A stretch of 64,000 bases of DNA from Xylogone sp. PMI_703 (taxonomy: Eukaryota > Ascomycota > Leotiomycetes): assembly GCA_021399445.1 (NCBI GenBank), contig JAJTUQ010000004.1, forward strand, positions 682,001 through 746,000, in the 5' to 3' direction. Every line of letters begins with the position of its first letter. The stretch's first letter is position 1. Shown here one piece after another: positions 11,901-23,366 of the stretch. The notes beneath the pieces are model-generated. The model searched no databases, was not told the origin of the DNA, and was given only the letters and a program-made list of their open reading frames with translations. Made by a program: the position numbers and the translations under genes.

Positions 11901-13166
11901 GAGTGTACATCCAAGCCCTACTTCGGATGCCGGCATCAAATACCATCCTAGATTGCGGAGAATAGGAGCAAGGGTTCTGATATCAAAGTTTCCATAGATT
12001 ATTATCCAACTTAAAGTGACCTTTGCTGGAAGCGAGATACAACGTCTGCCACCTTTGCCTTGATTTGAAGATCGCTCCGCACGCACTCGATAAGAAAACC
12101 TTGGCAGATCCAATATGGGGGATTATTGTAACATAGCGACAACTTGGTTAGTTGTTGTTCCTGGCTCGTTCTCCCTGGGCGTGCGTCAAGCTATAAGCAT
12201 GGCCAAATAAGCAATTTTTTCCGTTGAGCCGTAAACTTTACTTTCCCTTTCGCGTTACTCATGGATTCCCTCTTTTGTAGATTAGTTGGTGAAGATAGTG
12301 TCTGAGTTAAGAGGTAAGAATAAGTGAGTTTAAAGTGAATATGTCCCGTTAATTCTGTTTATGACGTTGAGTTGGCAGAAGGTGAGCTGAATATGATTAG
12401 CGCCTGACCAAGAGTGGCAACCTGCCTACCAAATGCGATAAATGTACAGAACACTCTCACTTAATACGCTAGCAAAGTAGCATGTAATATAGACTTAATT
12501 TGCTAGCTTGTTCAGCATCTTATAACTTGCGCACTCCATATGAAATAAGCAGCCCTCTCTACTTCATATTGGCACTTGGCGTTGTTGGATTTAGATATCT
12601 CACATCATCAGTACGTATATACGATGCGTCTACGAAGTTGTCTGGTGCCAGTATTTGCTCATGTGATCTCCAATGTAATATCTTATTACTACAGAGTAGG
12701 GATAGTTACAATTAAGGTGGTTACTATTTAGTTTAAATATATTCTGATTGATAATTTATTAGTCATTGTTTCTTCTTAAGTTTCGGAGGATATAAGTTAC
12801 GCATCCAGGCCAAGACTAAGCTAATGTGCGAACATGCGCTCCTCATAGGTTGAAGACAATGTATTTACGTACAGACTATAAATCAAAGTGCACGAGCTAG
12901 TGAATAGTGCTCAGGAAGGGAATTACGGATCCAGGGAAAACAGAAACATAGACGCTTTTGAAGATGACTGCAGAGGTCCACACCACTGTATCATGGTGTA
13001 GTAGCCCTACAAAAACTTCATACTCCTGATAGCTCAACTACAACACGTCTTATTTCCACTTTTGGTTTGACACTTGTATTATGATTACTATAGGTATTGT
13101 TACGACACTTCTCCAACATACTAAGAGTACCCGTCTCCTAGAGAGGCATATAATTCTGTGAGTTAT
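11901..13166. other. A/T-rich intergenic region
   Basis: About 1.2 kb with no recognisable gene or RNA. It probably contains the 3' ends of the peptidase remnant and of the MFS gene. Confidence 0.4.
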
Positions 13167-15128
13167 TTAGTAATGGAAGGAGCTTTCCTTCATTGCTTCT
13201 CCGACCAGTTTGTAATATCGCTTCCTCGATCTTTCCCTGAGTATCGGACCGTACTTGATCATAGGGAAGGCAGTCAGCATAGTGGCCATTCCAACAAAGG
13301 CAGCCACCAAGTAAGCATTCTGTAAACCCAAGTTAGTAACCCAAGGTGTGACAGCGTAGCCGATGCCGAAGCTCATGGAGTTGCGGATAAGGACGATGCT
13401 AACAATCGCATCGCCACTCAAGTCCTTGTAGCTGTCAATCAGGTACGAGACCGAGAGCTGCGCAATGATTGTCACTACCAAGCCCGTAAGAAATTCAGAG
13501 AAGACCAGCCCGAACCAGTGGACCTTGTGTGCTGCTCCGAGACCCCAGAGGAGGAGCGAGAAGGGTAGTATAAACACCGGCCCAATGAACAGCCAAAGCC
13601 TATATTCAGCTTTCCAAATTCCACCCCTATGACGCGCCATACGTACAATAATGTAATCGCCCATGAACCCTACGAATGGAAGGGCGAGAATTACACCCAA
13701 GATGCAGGCGAAGTAGGACACTCCAACAATAGATCTAAGAGTCATACATTAGTGAATAGTGCACATATGGTTGGATAATACCCTGAACTATTTGATACTC
13801 ACGATGAAAAGTTATAAGGAGGGCTGCTGAGGACCAACGAAGTCGTAGCATTGATGACATTGTACCAGATCAAGCCGCATCCGCAAATAAAACCAGAGTA
13901 GGAGATGACAGGGAATGTCAGCAACCAGAATATGCGCCAGATTTTGATGTGGACGGTAAAGCTGCGTTTCTTGTCCCTCAGGCTCATCCGCTGGAGGAAC
14001 GATTTCGTCTTCTGATCTCGCAACTGTGGGCGATTCGAGCCCTCCGTAGTAGTTGCAGCCATTTTACTATCAATATGGGTTCCTTGGCTTTCGATATCTT
14101 TGGCATCCTTTTCGCTAGTCGTGGATGTGGTTTCGTCTTGATGCACGACTCTGGCGCTATCCTGAGTGGTGCCGAGGGGAACACGATCGTAGTTTGTCTC
14201 CTCCATGAAAAAGAAGTTGAATATGAAGCCAACAGCTAACCAGATTGCTGTCCAGTACTAGGATATCTTGAGCATATGTCCTTCAGCCATCACAGAAGTG
14301 GAGAAGTGGGATGCTTACCTGAACCCATTTCCAGCCCTGCCCATCGTTGATGAAACCACCCAAGATCGGGCCCAAGAAGCCCGCACCATATAAAACAGCA
14401 GCGTATACTGCCATATATGTGCCTCTCTGATGAGAGAAGTAGACATCTGCAACGGAGATCTCTCCCAGGGACTCAATAGGAGCACCGACGAATCCTTGTA
14501 GGACTTTCAAGGCAATCCAAGCTCCATTTGAATGGACATGTGCCTGCCCTACCATGATGGGCTATGATAATATTAGTTATTTTGTCCGCCCAACTCCCTT
14601 TCCCTTTCAGCTACTCACAATAGAGCACAACATCGATGCAAGATAAGCTGGTCGCTTGCCATATTGAAGGGCCATGGGTTGCCTATCAATGTTAGTGCAC
14701 CAGAAGATATATTAGGAAGATACCAGGATTACCATATCAAGTTGCCCCATCCAAATGCAAGATACATATATCCAGTGCCGGAATTTATGTCTTCAAAACC
14801 AGTTAGTAGGAGAGTAACATGACATCTAGCATCACCTACCGGCTACACTGAGCCCTGTGTCTTCCGAGATGGGTACAATGGCCGCATAGATTGCAGATGA
14901 TGCCAAACCGACGCCGAGGATGTATACGGTCATGCAGATAGTTGACATCAATTTTCGCGCTTTCGACCAATTCAATGGATCATCTGGGTCATCTGAAGGA
15001 GTCGGGATGAGGACGATGTCGGAGTTGCTCCCCTTCGCATGCTTGGCAGATAATGTGCCCTCGATATCGACGAGATGCATAGTACCAGGGATGGCATTGT
15101 AGTCCAGGGATACCTCGGGAGTCGCCAT
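13167..15128 (-). CDS. MFS transporter (drug:H+ antiporter type)
   Basis: Start ATG 15128. The N-terminal cytosolic part carries the DDPDDPLNWSKARK signature seen in fungal DHA1-type multidrug transporters. Membrane segments spread over at least five exons follow. Introns near 14227-14320 (joining KWVQ to YWTAIW) and 13745-13800 restore frame. A long Ser/Thr-rich cytosolic loop (about 14206-13960) separates the two six-helix halves. The last exon (13745-13167) holds four to five hydrophobic segments. Substrate unknown. It runs away from the P450 at 15881 with a shared 750-bp intergenic region, which suggests co-regulation and a role in export of the P450's product or substrate. Confidence 0.85.
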
Positions 15129-15880
15129 GATGGATTCACAGTAATAACCTTAAGTTGGCCTTCTGATCCACTGTGGAATTGAATTGACGTCAAAACATGA
15201 AAGATAATGGGATGAGTTTCAGTGCTCTTCTCGCTCAGAAAGAGCAGCTAACGAGTATTGTTTATAGTGCATGCTCACCAGGCGACTGCTACCCTGCTAT
15301 ACTAAGCTTGTACGAGAGCGGCACAGAATGAGTAACCAAGTCCAACAATATTCCAAATGGCTTGAATGGCTTGAATCGATGCGACCGTCTTTCACCGCCC
15401 ACCAGAAATGGGGCTGATCCGTCCAAATCTGGGGTATCATGGCGCACCGGGGAGAGCCAGAACCTTCGCCTAAGGGCCTGCGATGCTGCTGCACCAAGGA
15501 TCTGAAACCTCGTCCAGCGCCATCAACAAACTCCGCGCATCGCCGCGCTTTGGTGTCCAATTGCAAGTCGATTGCAAGTCGATTTGCTAGAGGCGCTGCC
15601 GGGTGAGAGAACCCGTGAGACCCAAAAGATCCCGCGGGTCGGAATGCTACCTAGAGCCCAAAAGGGTGCGGGGAAGGCGGTCCACACGAGAACAGACGTG
15701 GCCGGGACGACGAGATACTAATACTGTGTATCTCTACTCACGGACCGTAAATTTCCACCAGGGCTGTCGTCCAAGGCTGGAATGATGACCAAATCCAATC
15801 CTACTCCTTTAAACTGAATGGTCTCACTGTCTCTGTCAAGCCAGCTCTATCCCTAAATCGCCTCACAGCTGACCACCAGC
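15129..15880. promoter_or_regulatory. Shared divergent promoter region of MFS and P450
   Basis: Gene-free 750 bp between two divergently transcribed genes. No gene is seen. Its position makes it the likely bidirectional control region; I did not identify a specific operator for the nearby Zn2Cys6 protein. Confidence 0.45.
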
Positions 15881-17440
15881 ATGTCCTCCACTCTAGACAA
15901 CCTCGCGATCACGAGTCGGGTCCAACCGGTGCTGACTGAACTTGGCCTCTTTCGGACAACACTGTCCCTTGTGGGGATATATCTTCTGTGGCAGCTCGCA
16001 CAAACCATCTACAGCGTCTACTTCGGACCCCTGAGCAAGATCCCGGGACCCAAGCTCGCTGCCGCCACCGATCTCTGGTTGTTGAATCGCCTATACCAAT
16101 ACCGCAAGAACAGGTCGATCAATGACTGCTTCGAAGAATATGGCCCTATCGTACGCATCGGTCCTAACAAGGTGGCCTTGAACACTGAGCAGGACATCAA
16201 GACGGTCTATGCCATTGGCACCAAGTTCGTGAAGAGTTCTTGGTACCTGACCTGGTCACTGATGGGCTACGACAATGTGTTCACCTTCATTAACACGAAG
16301 GTACACGCTGACCGGCGTAGTATCACTGCGAAGCTCATGGCCAAGAAGAGTGTCGTGCTCTATATGGACGACATCAGTCAACATATTCGAGACTTCATCC
16401 GACTCTGCCGTGAAGCTACAGCCGAAGGCCGTCCCATCAATTTCATGCACATGTATCGATACCTGGCCTTGGATGTTCTTGGTTCGGCCGCCCTCGGCAA
16501 GAGCTTTGGTCTCATGAAGACAGGAAAGACGCATCCATTCGTATACGATCTCGATGCCTGTGTTATGGCAATCCCGCCACGAGGCTACCTCCCAAGCTGG
16601 CTTTGGTGGTTCATTAAACGGATTCCCAGCAAGCAGTGGCAGTTCGAACTTGGAGGCGAAGAGCGCATCTTCAACTACTCCAGTGACATTATCGAGGAGA
16701 AGATTCAGCGAGCCAGTCAAAACGGTGGCAAACTGTCTGAGCAGGATTCCAAGACCATTGTTGGGAAGTACATCGAGCATCGTGACGATAACGGCAATCC
16801 ATTGCCACGGGGTGAGGTTAATGCAGAGTTGGGCAACATCTACTTTGCGGGGACGGATACCACTTCTAACACGCTGTGTTTCCTGTCTTGGGAGCTGGCT
16901 ACTAAGCCTGAAATTCAAGCACGTCTGTTTGCCGAGCTCAAGGAGAAAATGCCAGTGCCTTCCGAGATTCCCAAGTTAGAAGACGTCGAAACATGGCCGT
17001 TCTTGAACGCCGTCATCAATGAGACCCTGCGCAAATATGCCGCCGCGCCGTCTCAGCTAGAGCGGGTTGTGCCTCCAGGCGGTGCAACGCTTCACGGCCA
17101 TTACCTCCGTGAGGGTACAATCGTTGGTGTCCAAGCCTTTTCCATTCATCGCAAGAAAGAGGTGTTCCCTGATCCCGAGACCTTCAATCCTGACCGATGG
17201 CTAAATGCAACTGAGGAGATGAAGCGGCATTTCATGCCATTTGGTCTAGGCTCGCGAATCTGCCTCGGTATGCACATTGCGATGTTAGAGATGCGGTTAG
17301 CAGTAGCCAGTTTGGTGCGTCAATTCGAGTTGCAGCCTTTGCCGACGCAGGATCCGGCGGCGATGGAGATGAAAGATTTCTGGCTGGCGTTCCCGGCTGG
17401 GAAAACGTTGGAGTTGACGTTGACTCCAAGACCGGAGTGA
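15881..17440 (+). CDS. Cytochrome P450 monooxygenase
   Basis: Uninterrupted 519-aa frame from ATG 15881, the usual P450 length. Visible in order: N-terminal membrane anchor (about residues 25-45), proline hinge KIPGPKLAA, I-helix oxygen-binding motif AGTDTTSN, K-helix ETLR (ExxR), PERF-type NPDRW, and the heme-binding loop FGLGSRICLG with the Cys ligand. It is an ER-anchored, NADPH-P450-reductase-dependent oxygenase; its general appearance is that of the large fungal group that includes benzoate hydroxylases and pisatin demethylases. The substrate is not predictable. It lies between a divergent MFS gene and a convergent Zn2Cys6 gene, suggesting a small detoxification or metabolite cluster. 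No introns and no lesions are seen. Confidence 0.95.
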   Translation: MSSTLDNLAITSRVQPVLTELGLFRTTLSLVGIYLLWQLAQTIYSVYFGPLSKIPGPKLAAATDLWLLNRLYQYRKNRSINDCFEEYGPIVRIGPNKVALNTEQDIKTVYAIGTKFVKSSWYLTWSLMGYDNVFTFINTKVHADRRSITAKLMAKKSVVLYMDDISQHIRDFIRLCREATAEGRPINFMHMYRYLALDVLGSAALGKSFGLMKTGKTHPFVYDLDACVMAIPPRGYLPSWLWWFIKRIPSKQWQFELGGEERIFNYSSDIIEEKIQRASQNGGKLSEQDSKTIVGKYIEHRDDNGNPLPRGEVNAELGNIYFAGTDTTSNTLCFLSWELATKPEIQARLFAELKEKMPVPSEIPKLEDVETWPFLNAVINETLRKYAAAPSQLERVVPPGGATLHGHYLREGTIVGVQAFSIHRKKEVFPDPETFNPDRWLNATEEMKRHFMPFGLGSRICLGMHIAMLEMRLAVASLVRQFELQPLPTQDPAAMEMKDFWLAFPAGKTLELTLTPRPE

Positions 17441-18057
17441 AGGATTTATTCACTCTTTTCTAAGGTCAGGCTAATCTAGTATAATAATGAACATTTAACT
17501 TTGTTATTACTACTGCTGCTATATGGCTTGTAGATAACATAAACAAGTAGTGAATAAGTCGTTGAGATAGGCTTTACTGCACTCTTAAGGTAAGTCCGGA
17601 ATACTTGGCAGTCCAATTAAGAAGGTACTCGGAAATTTAATACTTTATCCTTATATCCATACGACGTCGTGTAACATGCCCCAGATGTGATATATCACTA
17701 TACCCACACACTCACTACGTCACGAGCCACAATTGATGCCCAACCAGGATTATGAACTGAGGGGATAGCCTTAAGTTTAAATTAACCTTAGTTATCAGTC
17801 CTTGGCAATCCATTATTAATATACATCGATGTAATGATTAGCAAGAAGCAATAAAAACTCCTATATCCCAGTACTCCTCATCCCAGATAGACCAAAAATG
17901 ATGCTCATCTGCACCATGAGATACTAAAACTCCTTAAAATGAATGAACGAATGCCCTTTTCGCTAACTTTTGCAATGCCTTTTCCATGTCCCCATGTTTC
18001 TGCCTATCTCAAATGATAGTCCACACATTTAGCACGTATATCGCTAATAAATCGAAA
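17441..18057. other. Convergent 3' intergenic region
   Basis: About 600 bp of A/T-rich sequence between the ends of the P450 and regulator genes. No gene is seen; it presumably carries both transcription ends. Confidence 0.5.
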
Positions 18058-20046
18058 TTACCATGGAAATCCTGACGGTGCTAACCACTGCTCGCAAGCG
18101 ATCTCATTCATCAAGCTCTCTAGCTGTGGAGGTGAGTTCCACATCTCCATCTCGGGATGAGGCTGGAAGGCCTCCCACGCAAGAGAATTCAGCGCCGGAT
18201 TCTCTGCCACAGGAGCTACGCCTACTTGGCTCGTTGCTGGTCGATTGGTCTCTCTTTGCAACTCCTGCATGATGGGGTCTAAAATTGAAGTTGCCTTTGC
18301 ACAGATTTCGCTTCGAGCAGCGGTATTACGGAATAGATACAGGCACTGCTGCATTGCTTTCTCCATCCTGATCCTCGACTCTTCGGGCACGTCATGTTGG
18401 CCTAGGAGGACCAGGACGGTTGTTACTGCTAGGAAGGCGTGGAATGAGCCGAGACCATGAACGTACCAGCGATATGGTTTGAATTCGGTTTTGGAATGGA
18501 GGATTTCGTAGTTTGAGAGCACATTCATTGCTGCTTGCTCACATTTCTCGATACTTTCGCCTCGAGGGTCATAGTGCTGGGGTGATCTACCTCCTCCTGA
18601 AGCACCGACATATGGCCGGTGCAATAACAACAAGAGATGGTTGGTGTAATTGCTAAGGATGAAGAAATGAGCGATGTGATAGACCGGAAGAGACCATATA
18701 TCAGCAAAACGGGTGATATGGCACTGTTGTTCAGATCTCAGTCTTTCATCCAGCCGAATAGCCACGTCTCGGTCCGGGACTGATGCTGATGCTACTAGCT
18801 GGCAGATATCGCCGGCCAGGTTATACAGACGGAATTTGAGCAGAATATACGACATTTTCGTTGGTGGTGCTTCAGACATCCCCGGTTCGATCACGTGCAG
18901 ATGCCTTCCAGAGCCTATATCCTCGTCATCAACATCAGCAGGAGGAGCAACATCGGCCTCGACCTTAGTAGGCGAAATATTCCCCAGACATGTATTCTGG
19001 ATAGTATACAGCATGGTGAGAGCCGCCCAGCAGCGTCGTCGCTCTTCTGCTTCAATAGGGTCAACGTTTAATCGGTCTGGGTCGACTGCACACCCAATGG
19101 CAACGGCGATATGGAGAGTTGTCCCTAACAGCGGCCACGCAGGACCGTGTGCGTGATTAATGGCATATATCAGCAATACCAGACATTGGACTGTGTGAAG
19201 GTTATGCTGCCACATAAAATTATCCGCAGACAGACATCGCATCGCTGCAGAGCGGTACTGGGCCGCAATGCTGCGTATATTTGCCGCTGGAGTGCTTTCA
19301 CGACCCAAGTCTGCGAGAAGAGGGTGTTGGTCATCCAAGGCCGTGATAGCTAGGGATAGGACTACGAACAGCAAGGCCAGGAACGCTAACGGCGTGGACT
19401 GCGGATCGTGCTGGAATTCCCGGTATCTGTCCATGAAACTGGGGTCGTGCAAGATGTGGAAAAGGGGTGAAAAGACGTTGAAAAAGATCGTTATCAACTC
19501 ATCGCAATACTTCGTTGGCGGGAGGCTGTAGAGAAGTTCCTGGCGCTGAAACGGGACACTGTTGGGGAAACAAGGGAAGCCACCTGTCATGCTCACAACG
19601 GGCTCCTCCATAGCATCGAGCAAGTTGGCATCGCCCATTCCCTTGTAGGGAACATAGCGAACATGTTGCGATGCCGATACTATCAGCCGGCCACTCGAGA
19701 TACTCGCTGGAGGCGATGGTTCGGTGCCCTGGCTGGATGACGCTGCGCCCAGGGCAGAGACAGGTGAAGGGATGCCATGATCGGACCTGGTTCTTGTGTC
19801 GGCCGTCTGTCGGATCAAGTCCTCCAACGCCGCGATCCTGTTCAGGAGCTCTGAGTGCTGCTCGTTGGTCGAAACCGAATCTCCCTCCCTCCTGAAGCGG
19901 CACGTCGAGGCATATCCGCGTCGCAGGCACGTGTCACACGGCGTGCGGTGCCCGACCCGGATGCAGCGGATCTTCCGTTGCCGGCAGTTTTCGCAGCTGA
20001 GAGGTAATCGGCTGGTGAGGTTTGGGGCCATAGAGACTGTACTCAT
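18058..20046 (-). CDS. Zn2Cys6 transcription factor
   Basis: Single-exon 662-aa protein starting at ATG 20046. The binuclear zinc cluster is at about residues 18-49: CENCRQRKIRC, then CDTC and a last Cys, six cysteines in all. A short heptad-like segment (about 65-85) fits a dimerisation coiled coil. A large middle region resembles the fungal-specific transcription factor domain, including an RRRCWAALTMLYTIQ stretch. It is probably the pathway regulator for the neighbouring P450 and MFS transporter, since it sits directly next to the P450. Target sites are not identified. Confidence 0.93.
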   Translation of the reverse strand: MSTVSMAPNLTSRLPLSCENCRQRKIRCIRVGHRTPCDTCLRRGYASTCRFRREGDSVSTNEQHSELLNRIAALEDLIRQTADTRTRSDHGIPSPVSALGAASSSQGTEPSPPASISSGRLIVSASQHVRYVPYKGMGDANLLDAMEEPVVSMTGGFPCFPNSVPFQRQELLYSLPPTKYCDELITIFFNVFSPLFHILHDPSFMDRYREFQHDPQSTPLAFLALLFVVLSLAITALDDQHPLLADLGRESTPAANIRSIAAQYRSAAMRCLSADNFMWQHNLHTVQCLVLLIYAINHAHGPAWPLLGTTLHIAVAIGCAVDPDRLNVDPIEAEERRRCWAALTMLYTIQNTCLGNISPTKVEADVAPPADVDDEDIGSGRHLHVIEPGMSEAPPTKMSYILLKFRLYNLAGDICQLVASASVPDRDVAIRLDERLRSEQQCHITRFADIWSLPVYHIAHFFILSNYTNHLLLLLHRPYVGASGGGRSPQHYDPRGESIEKCEQAAMNVLSNYEILHSKTEFKPYRWYVHGLGSFHAFLAVTTVLVLLGQHDVPEESRIRMEKAMQQCLYLFRNTAARSEICAKATSILDPIMQELQRETNRPATSQVGVAPVAENPALNSLAWEAFQPHPEMEMWNSPPQLESLMNEIACEQWLAPSGFPW

Positions 20047-20480
20047 GCAATCGTCGATACCAAGAGGGCGACGGGTTCGTGTGTTGAACTAAAAGCTGTG
20101 GGCTGGGGATGCGGGGACTTGCCCGCCTTCTTATAACGACCCACAAGAGTAAGCTGCGAGAGACCAAACAAGCTGCTTACGTAACGCAGCAGGGCGATCT
20201 GAGACAGTGCATCTGTTTCATCGTATCGGCGATTATTGCCTTTTATCTATATAATTCCCCATATATTCTACAAGCATTGCGTAATTGTGGTGGAGATAAG
20301 GCGAAGTTTCACTCAAGTCAATATTGAGGCTTCAAGAGGTGCTCAAATATCTGCATTGGTAAAGTTTGAACTAGTAAACGACCGCAAGCCAAGCCCATCT
20401 GTAGACATAATTACAAGTGGTTCAATCTTGTTCGCATTATCCACTACATCAAACAAAACATTGAAGGAGATTCCAACAAG

Positions 20481-22286
20481 TCAGTAAGCCTTTTGCATTG
20501 GAGCCTTTACCTCCAGATATTCCACAATTGGCACCACCACTTGCTGCGATGCGGGTAGGTACTCATGTCGTGCCGCCTTGTGCACGCGACCATTGATGAT
20601 AATGATGTTTAACTTGTCATGATCCTGTAAAATCTCAATATTTTTGAGCGGGTCGCCATCTACGAGGACGCAGTCGGCAAAGTTGCCCTCTTTGATCTGG
20701 CCCATCTCGTGAGAGCGCATGAACAGCTTCGCTACCCCATAGGTGGCAGCAATGATGGCCTCATGCGCAGTGAACCCCAAAAGATTTGTAAAGTGCGCAA
20801 GGTCTCGAGCATATGTGCCATGAGGTGTCCATGCAAATCCGTAGTCACTAAATGCAGTCAGCTAAGAAGCCTCATACAACTTAATGTGGGAGAACCTACC
20901 CTCCTGGAAGAACCACTATTCCTCTTTTATGCATTTCACGTAGTCCTCTGATAGCCGTGTTCAGTTCAATTCGATACCCAACCTGCTCTGCCTTTTCATT
21001 TGCATAGCCGAATGTAGCTGCATCTTCCAATGTAGCAATAAGCCAGTTAATTCCAGGGGCCACCACATGCTTTGTTTTCTTCTTCTCCAAGAGGTCCATG
21101 CCTACAAAATGACAAGTTAGCGAGCGAAACGACTTTTGAGAAAGCCTGCTACTCCATGAAGAATCTCAGGCATCAGCATCGATCATGGCAGGGGTTTACC
21201 TTCTTCATCTATGTAGGAGCCATGGTATATCACTTCGATTCCGTGCTCTAAGCACTGCTTGACTGAATCTCGGGCACGAGCATGAGCACAGAGCCTAATT
21301 CCGTGCTTGTGAGCCTCATCAACGCATGCGGCCGTCTCCTCATTTGTGAAATAGCAGTCATGGGCGTCTCGGATTTCTGTAATCTGTGGTTGCAGTCATG
21401 GTTAGCAAGATAATGTGGCGCTGCAACGGCGACTCTGGTGAGACATACGGACTCCCCGGACATGGATAACTTGATCTGATCGACACCAACCTCAACGTGC
21501 TCTCGAATCCTAATTAGATTTGGGTTAGCCCCAAAGGCAATATTTATGCAAAGTAGGGTAGCCTTACACTTTGCGCATCTCATCCGGGCCATCGGCGTAG
21601 GCGGTGATGCCAGCTACCAGTTCGCCATCATGTCGCGCTATCTCCATTCCATTAGCCAGATATCGAGGCCCTGGAATATCTCCAGCATTGATGGCGTCGC
21701 GAATGACAACATCCAGCCGCCTCTTGGCTGATGCTGCGCCAAAGCACCTATAACAGCCTCACCATTAATAGCAGGTTCAAAGCAGTGAAACACAATAAAT
21801 AGGAGTAGCATACATGGTATAGCCAGAATCAAGGTAGCATTGCGCACTGCGAGCTGTTAAGAGGGTATGTTCCTCCACGCCCAGTTCCCCAAGGCGATCC
21901 AGATCCCCTCCATTCCACGACAAATGGGTATGTGCGTCGCCCAACCCAGGAATCAGGGTGCGTCCCTTTCCACTGAACACTCGTACTTTGGGATCCTTCT
22001 GCAGGGCCTCCTTTTCGGACACTGTGCCAACGGCAGCAAATCGCTGGCCTTTTATCAGGACGTCGCCGCGATACGGTGGCTTTCCTGTGGCTTCCAAAAT
22101 CTCCACATCAAGCAGCAAAACTGTGGAATCAGGGTGAGTACCCGCCAGCTCATAGGGCTTAGGCTGTAAAGCTGAATCAAAGGTCAAAGCATCGATAGAT
22201 GCGACATTTCTGGGAGGCCCATCGTAGTCAGGCACGGGGTAGTCAGGCGAGCTCCAGGATAGAGTAGTGGACCCCATCTCGCCCAT
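20481..22286 (-). CDS. Metal-dependent amidohydrolase
   Basis: Start ATG 22286. Exon 1 shows the amidohydrolase beta-sandwich start (GDVLIKGQRFAAVG), a TLIPGLGDAHTHLSW strand with the HxH metal ligands, then an intron near 21814 that joins ...GYTM to CFGAASAKRRLDVV. Further exons carry a HDGELVAGITAYADG segment, a GGDYGFAWTPHG-like turn, and the C-terminal KEGNFADCVLVDGDPLKNI closing strand (stop at 20481). The architecture matches fungal members of the imidazolonepropionase/Xaa-Pro dipeptidase-like amidohydrolase group that includes ochratoxinase-type enzymes. Hydrolysis of an amide or carbamate is likely; the substrate is unknown. It is divergent from the cytochrome b5 gene at 22851. Confidence 0.85.
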
Positions 22287-22850
22287 TTATTACTCTGTTG
22301 CTTATCTCTGTTTCTGGCTAGAGCCTATTGCAATTACTTCAAGGGTAATAGTGACTGTTTAAAGGAAGCATAAGTACTCAGCTCTGCCGCGCTCGGTCCA
22401 AAGTCTAAAGTACTGCCAGTGTTCGAGCAGTAATAGGACCCTTCCCTCAAGCTCCCCTCTTCAGCACGGCCTTCCCTCGGCAATTATTACAACGGCTTCC
22501 CCATGGGCAGCTAGAAAGGGTCTTGGGCTCCAATCACAGCAGCCCGCGGATGATCCGGAAGTCTTCCGCTGTTCACCGCAGTTCAGCGCCTTCTCCTCTA
22601 TTTCAACTGCTCTCTTTGGCTGCTGTTCTAGACTGTTGCTGTTGGGTGCAACTCTGTGCTGTAACTCTGTGCTGCAGCAGGCGTCAGGCCAAAGCTGTGG
22701 CTGGGAGAATAAAGCGAACAATAGGGGACAATGCTTTGGACAACAACAAAAAGCAATGCTGTCAGCATCCAACTGCATAATCAGTAACTGCACTTGACTG
22801 CGACCTAACTGCTTTTTTTGTTTTCCATTTCCGCTGTTGCATGCATAATT

Positions 22851-23366
22851 ATGGGCTGGCTCAGCCTATGGCAACAGGACGCTGCCCCGCCAAGGCCTAT
22901 CTCGCCCTCGGAAACATCGAGGGTCGCAGATTCCAATTTAAAAAAGCAATATCAACGTAGCAGCCATATTGAACACGCAACCAATTCGATGGGATCTTCG
23001 CAAGCCAGCCAACAAGAAGCTTCATGCAATACAACGCTGGATTCCGACCTGCCATGGATTGATCCCCAAGAGGTTGCCCGCTCCGCCGGATCAGACCCGG
23101 CCCGCAAGCTAGAACGAATTTGGATTGTCATTGGTGACATCGTCTACGACTGCACTGATTTCCAACACTCTCATCCTGGAGGGGAGACGGTTATTCAGAG
23201 CTTCAACGGCCAGGACTGCACGTGGCAGTTCTGGCGCTTTCATTCCAAGAGACATTTGGAAGAATTCGGTGACAAGCTTCGAATTGGCCGAACAAAGGGG
23301 GTTCCTAATCGATATCAGGAACAGCCTCGCTATGTAGGGCTTCGAAGGTTAGGGGACGAGTGGTAG
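22851..23366 (+). CDS. Cytochrome b5-like heme-binding domain protein
   Basis: 171 aa from ATG 22851 (MGWLSLWQQD). The in-frame extension to 22818 has no ATG. A low-complexity N-terminus of about 75 residues precedes a cytochrome b5 fold with the axial-ligand motif HPGG and a second ligand in HSKRH. There is no transmembrane tail, so the protein is probably soluble or peripheral. The short b5 domain could supply electrons to the nearby P450, but this rests only on proximity. Divergent from the amidohydrolase with about 560 bp between starts. Confidence 0.85.
   Translation: MGWLSLWQQDAAPPRPISPSETSRVADSNLKKQYQRSSHIEHATNSMGSSQASQQEASCNTTLDSDLPWIDPQEVARSAGSDPARKLERIWIVIGDIVYDCTDFQHSHPGGETVIQSFNGQDCTWQFWRFHSKRHLEEFGDKLRIGRTKGVPNRYQEQPRYVGLRRLGDEW

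Noticed and set aside
16256..16918. 220-aa minus-strand frame inside the P450
   Set aside because: Antisense shadow of a single-exon P450 with all expected motifs on the plus strand.
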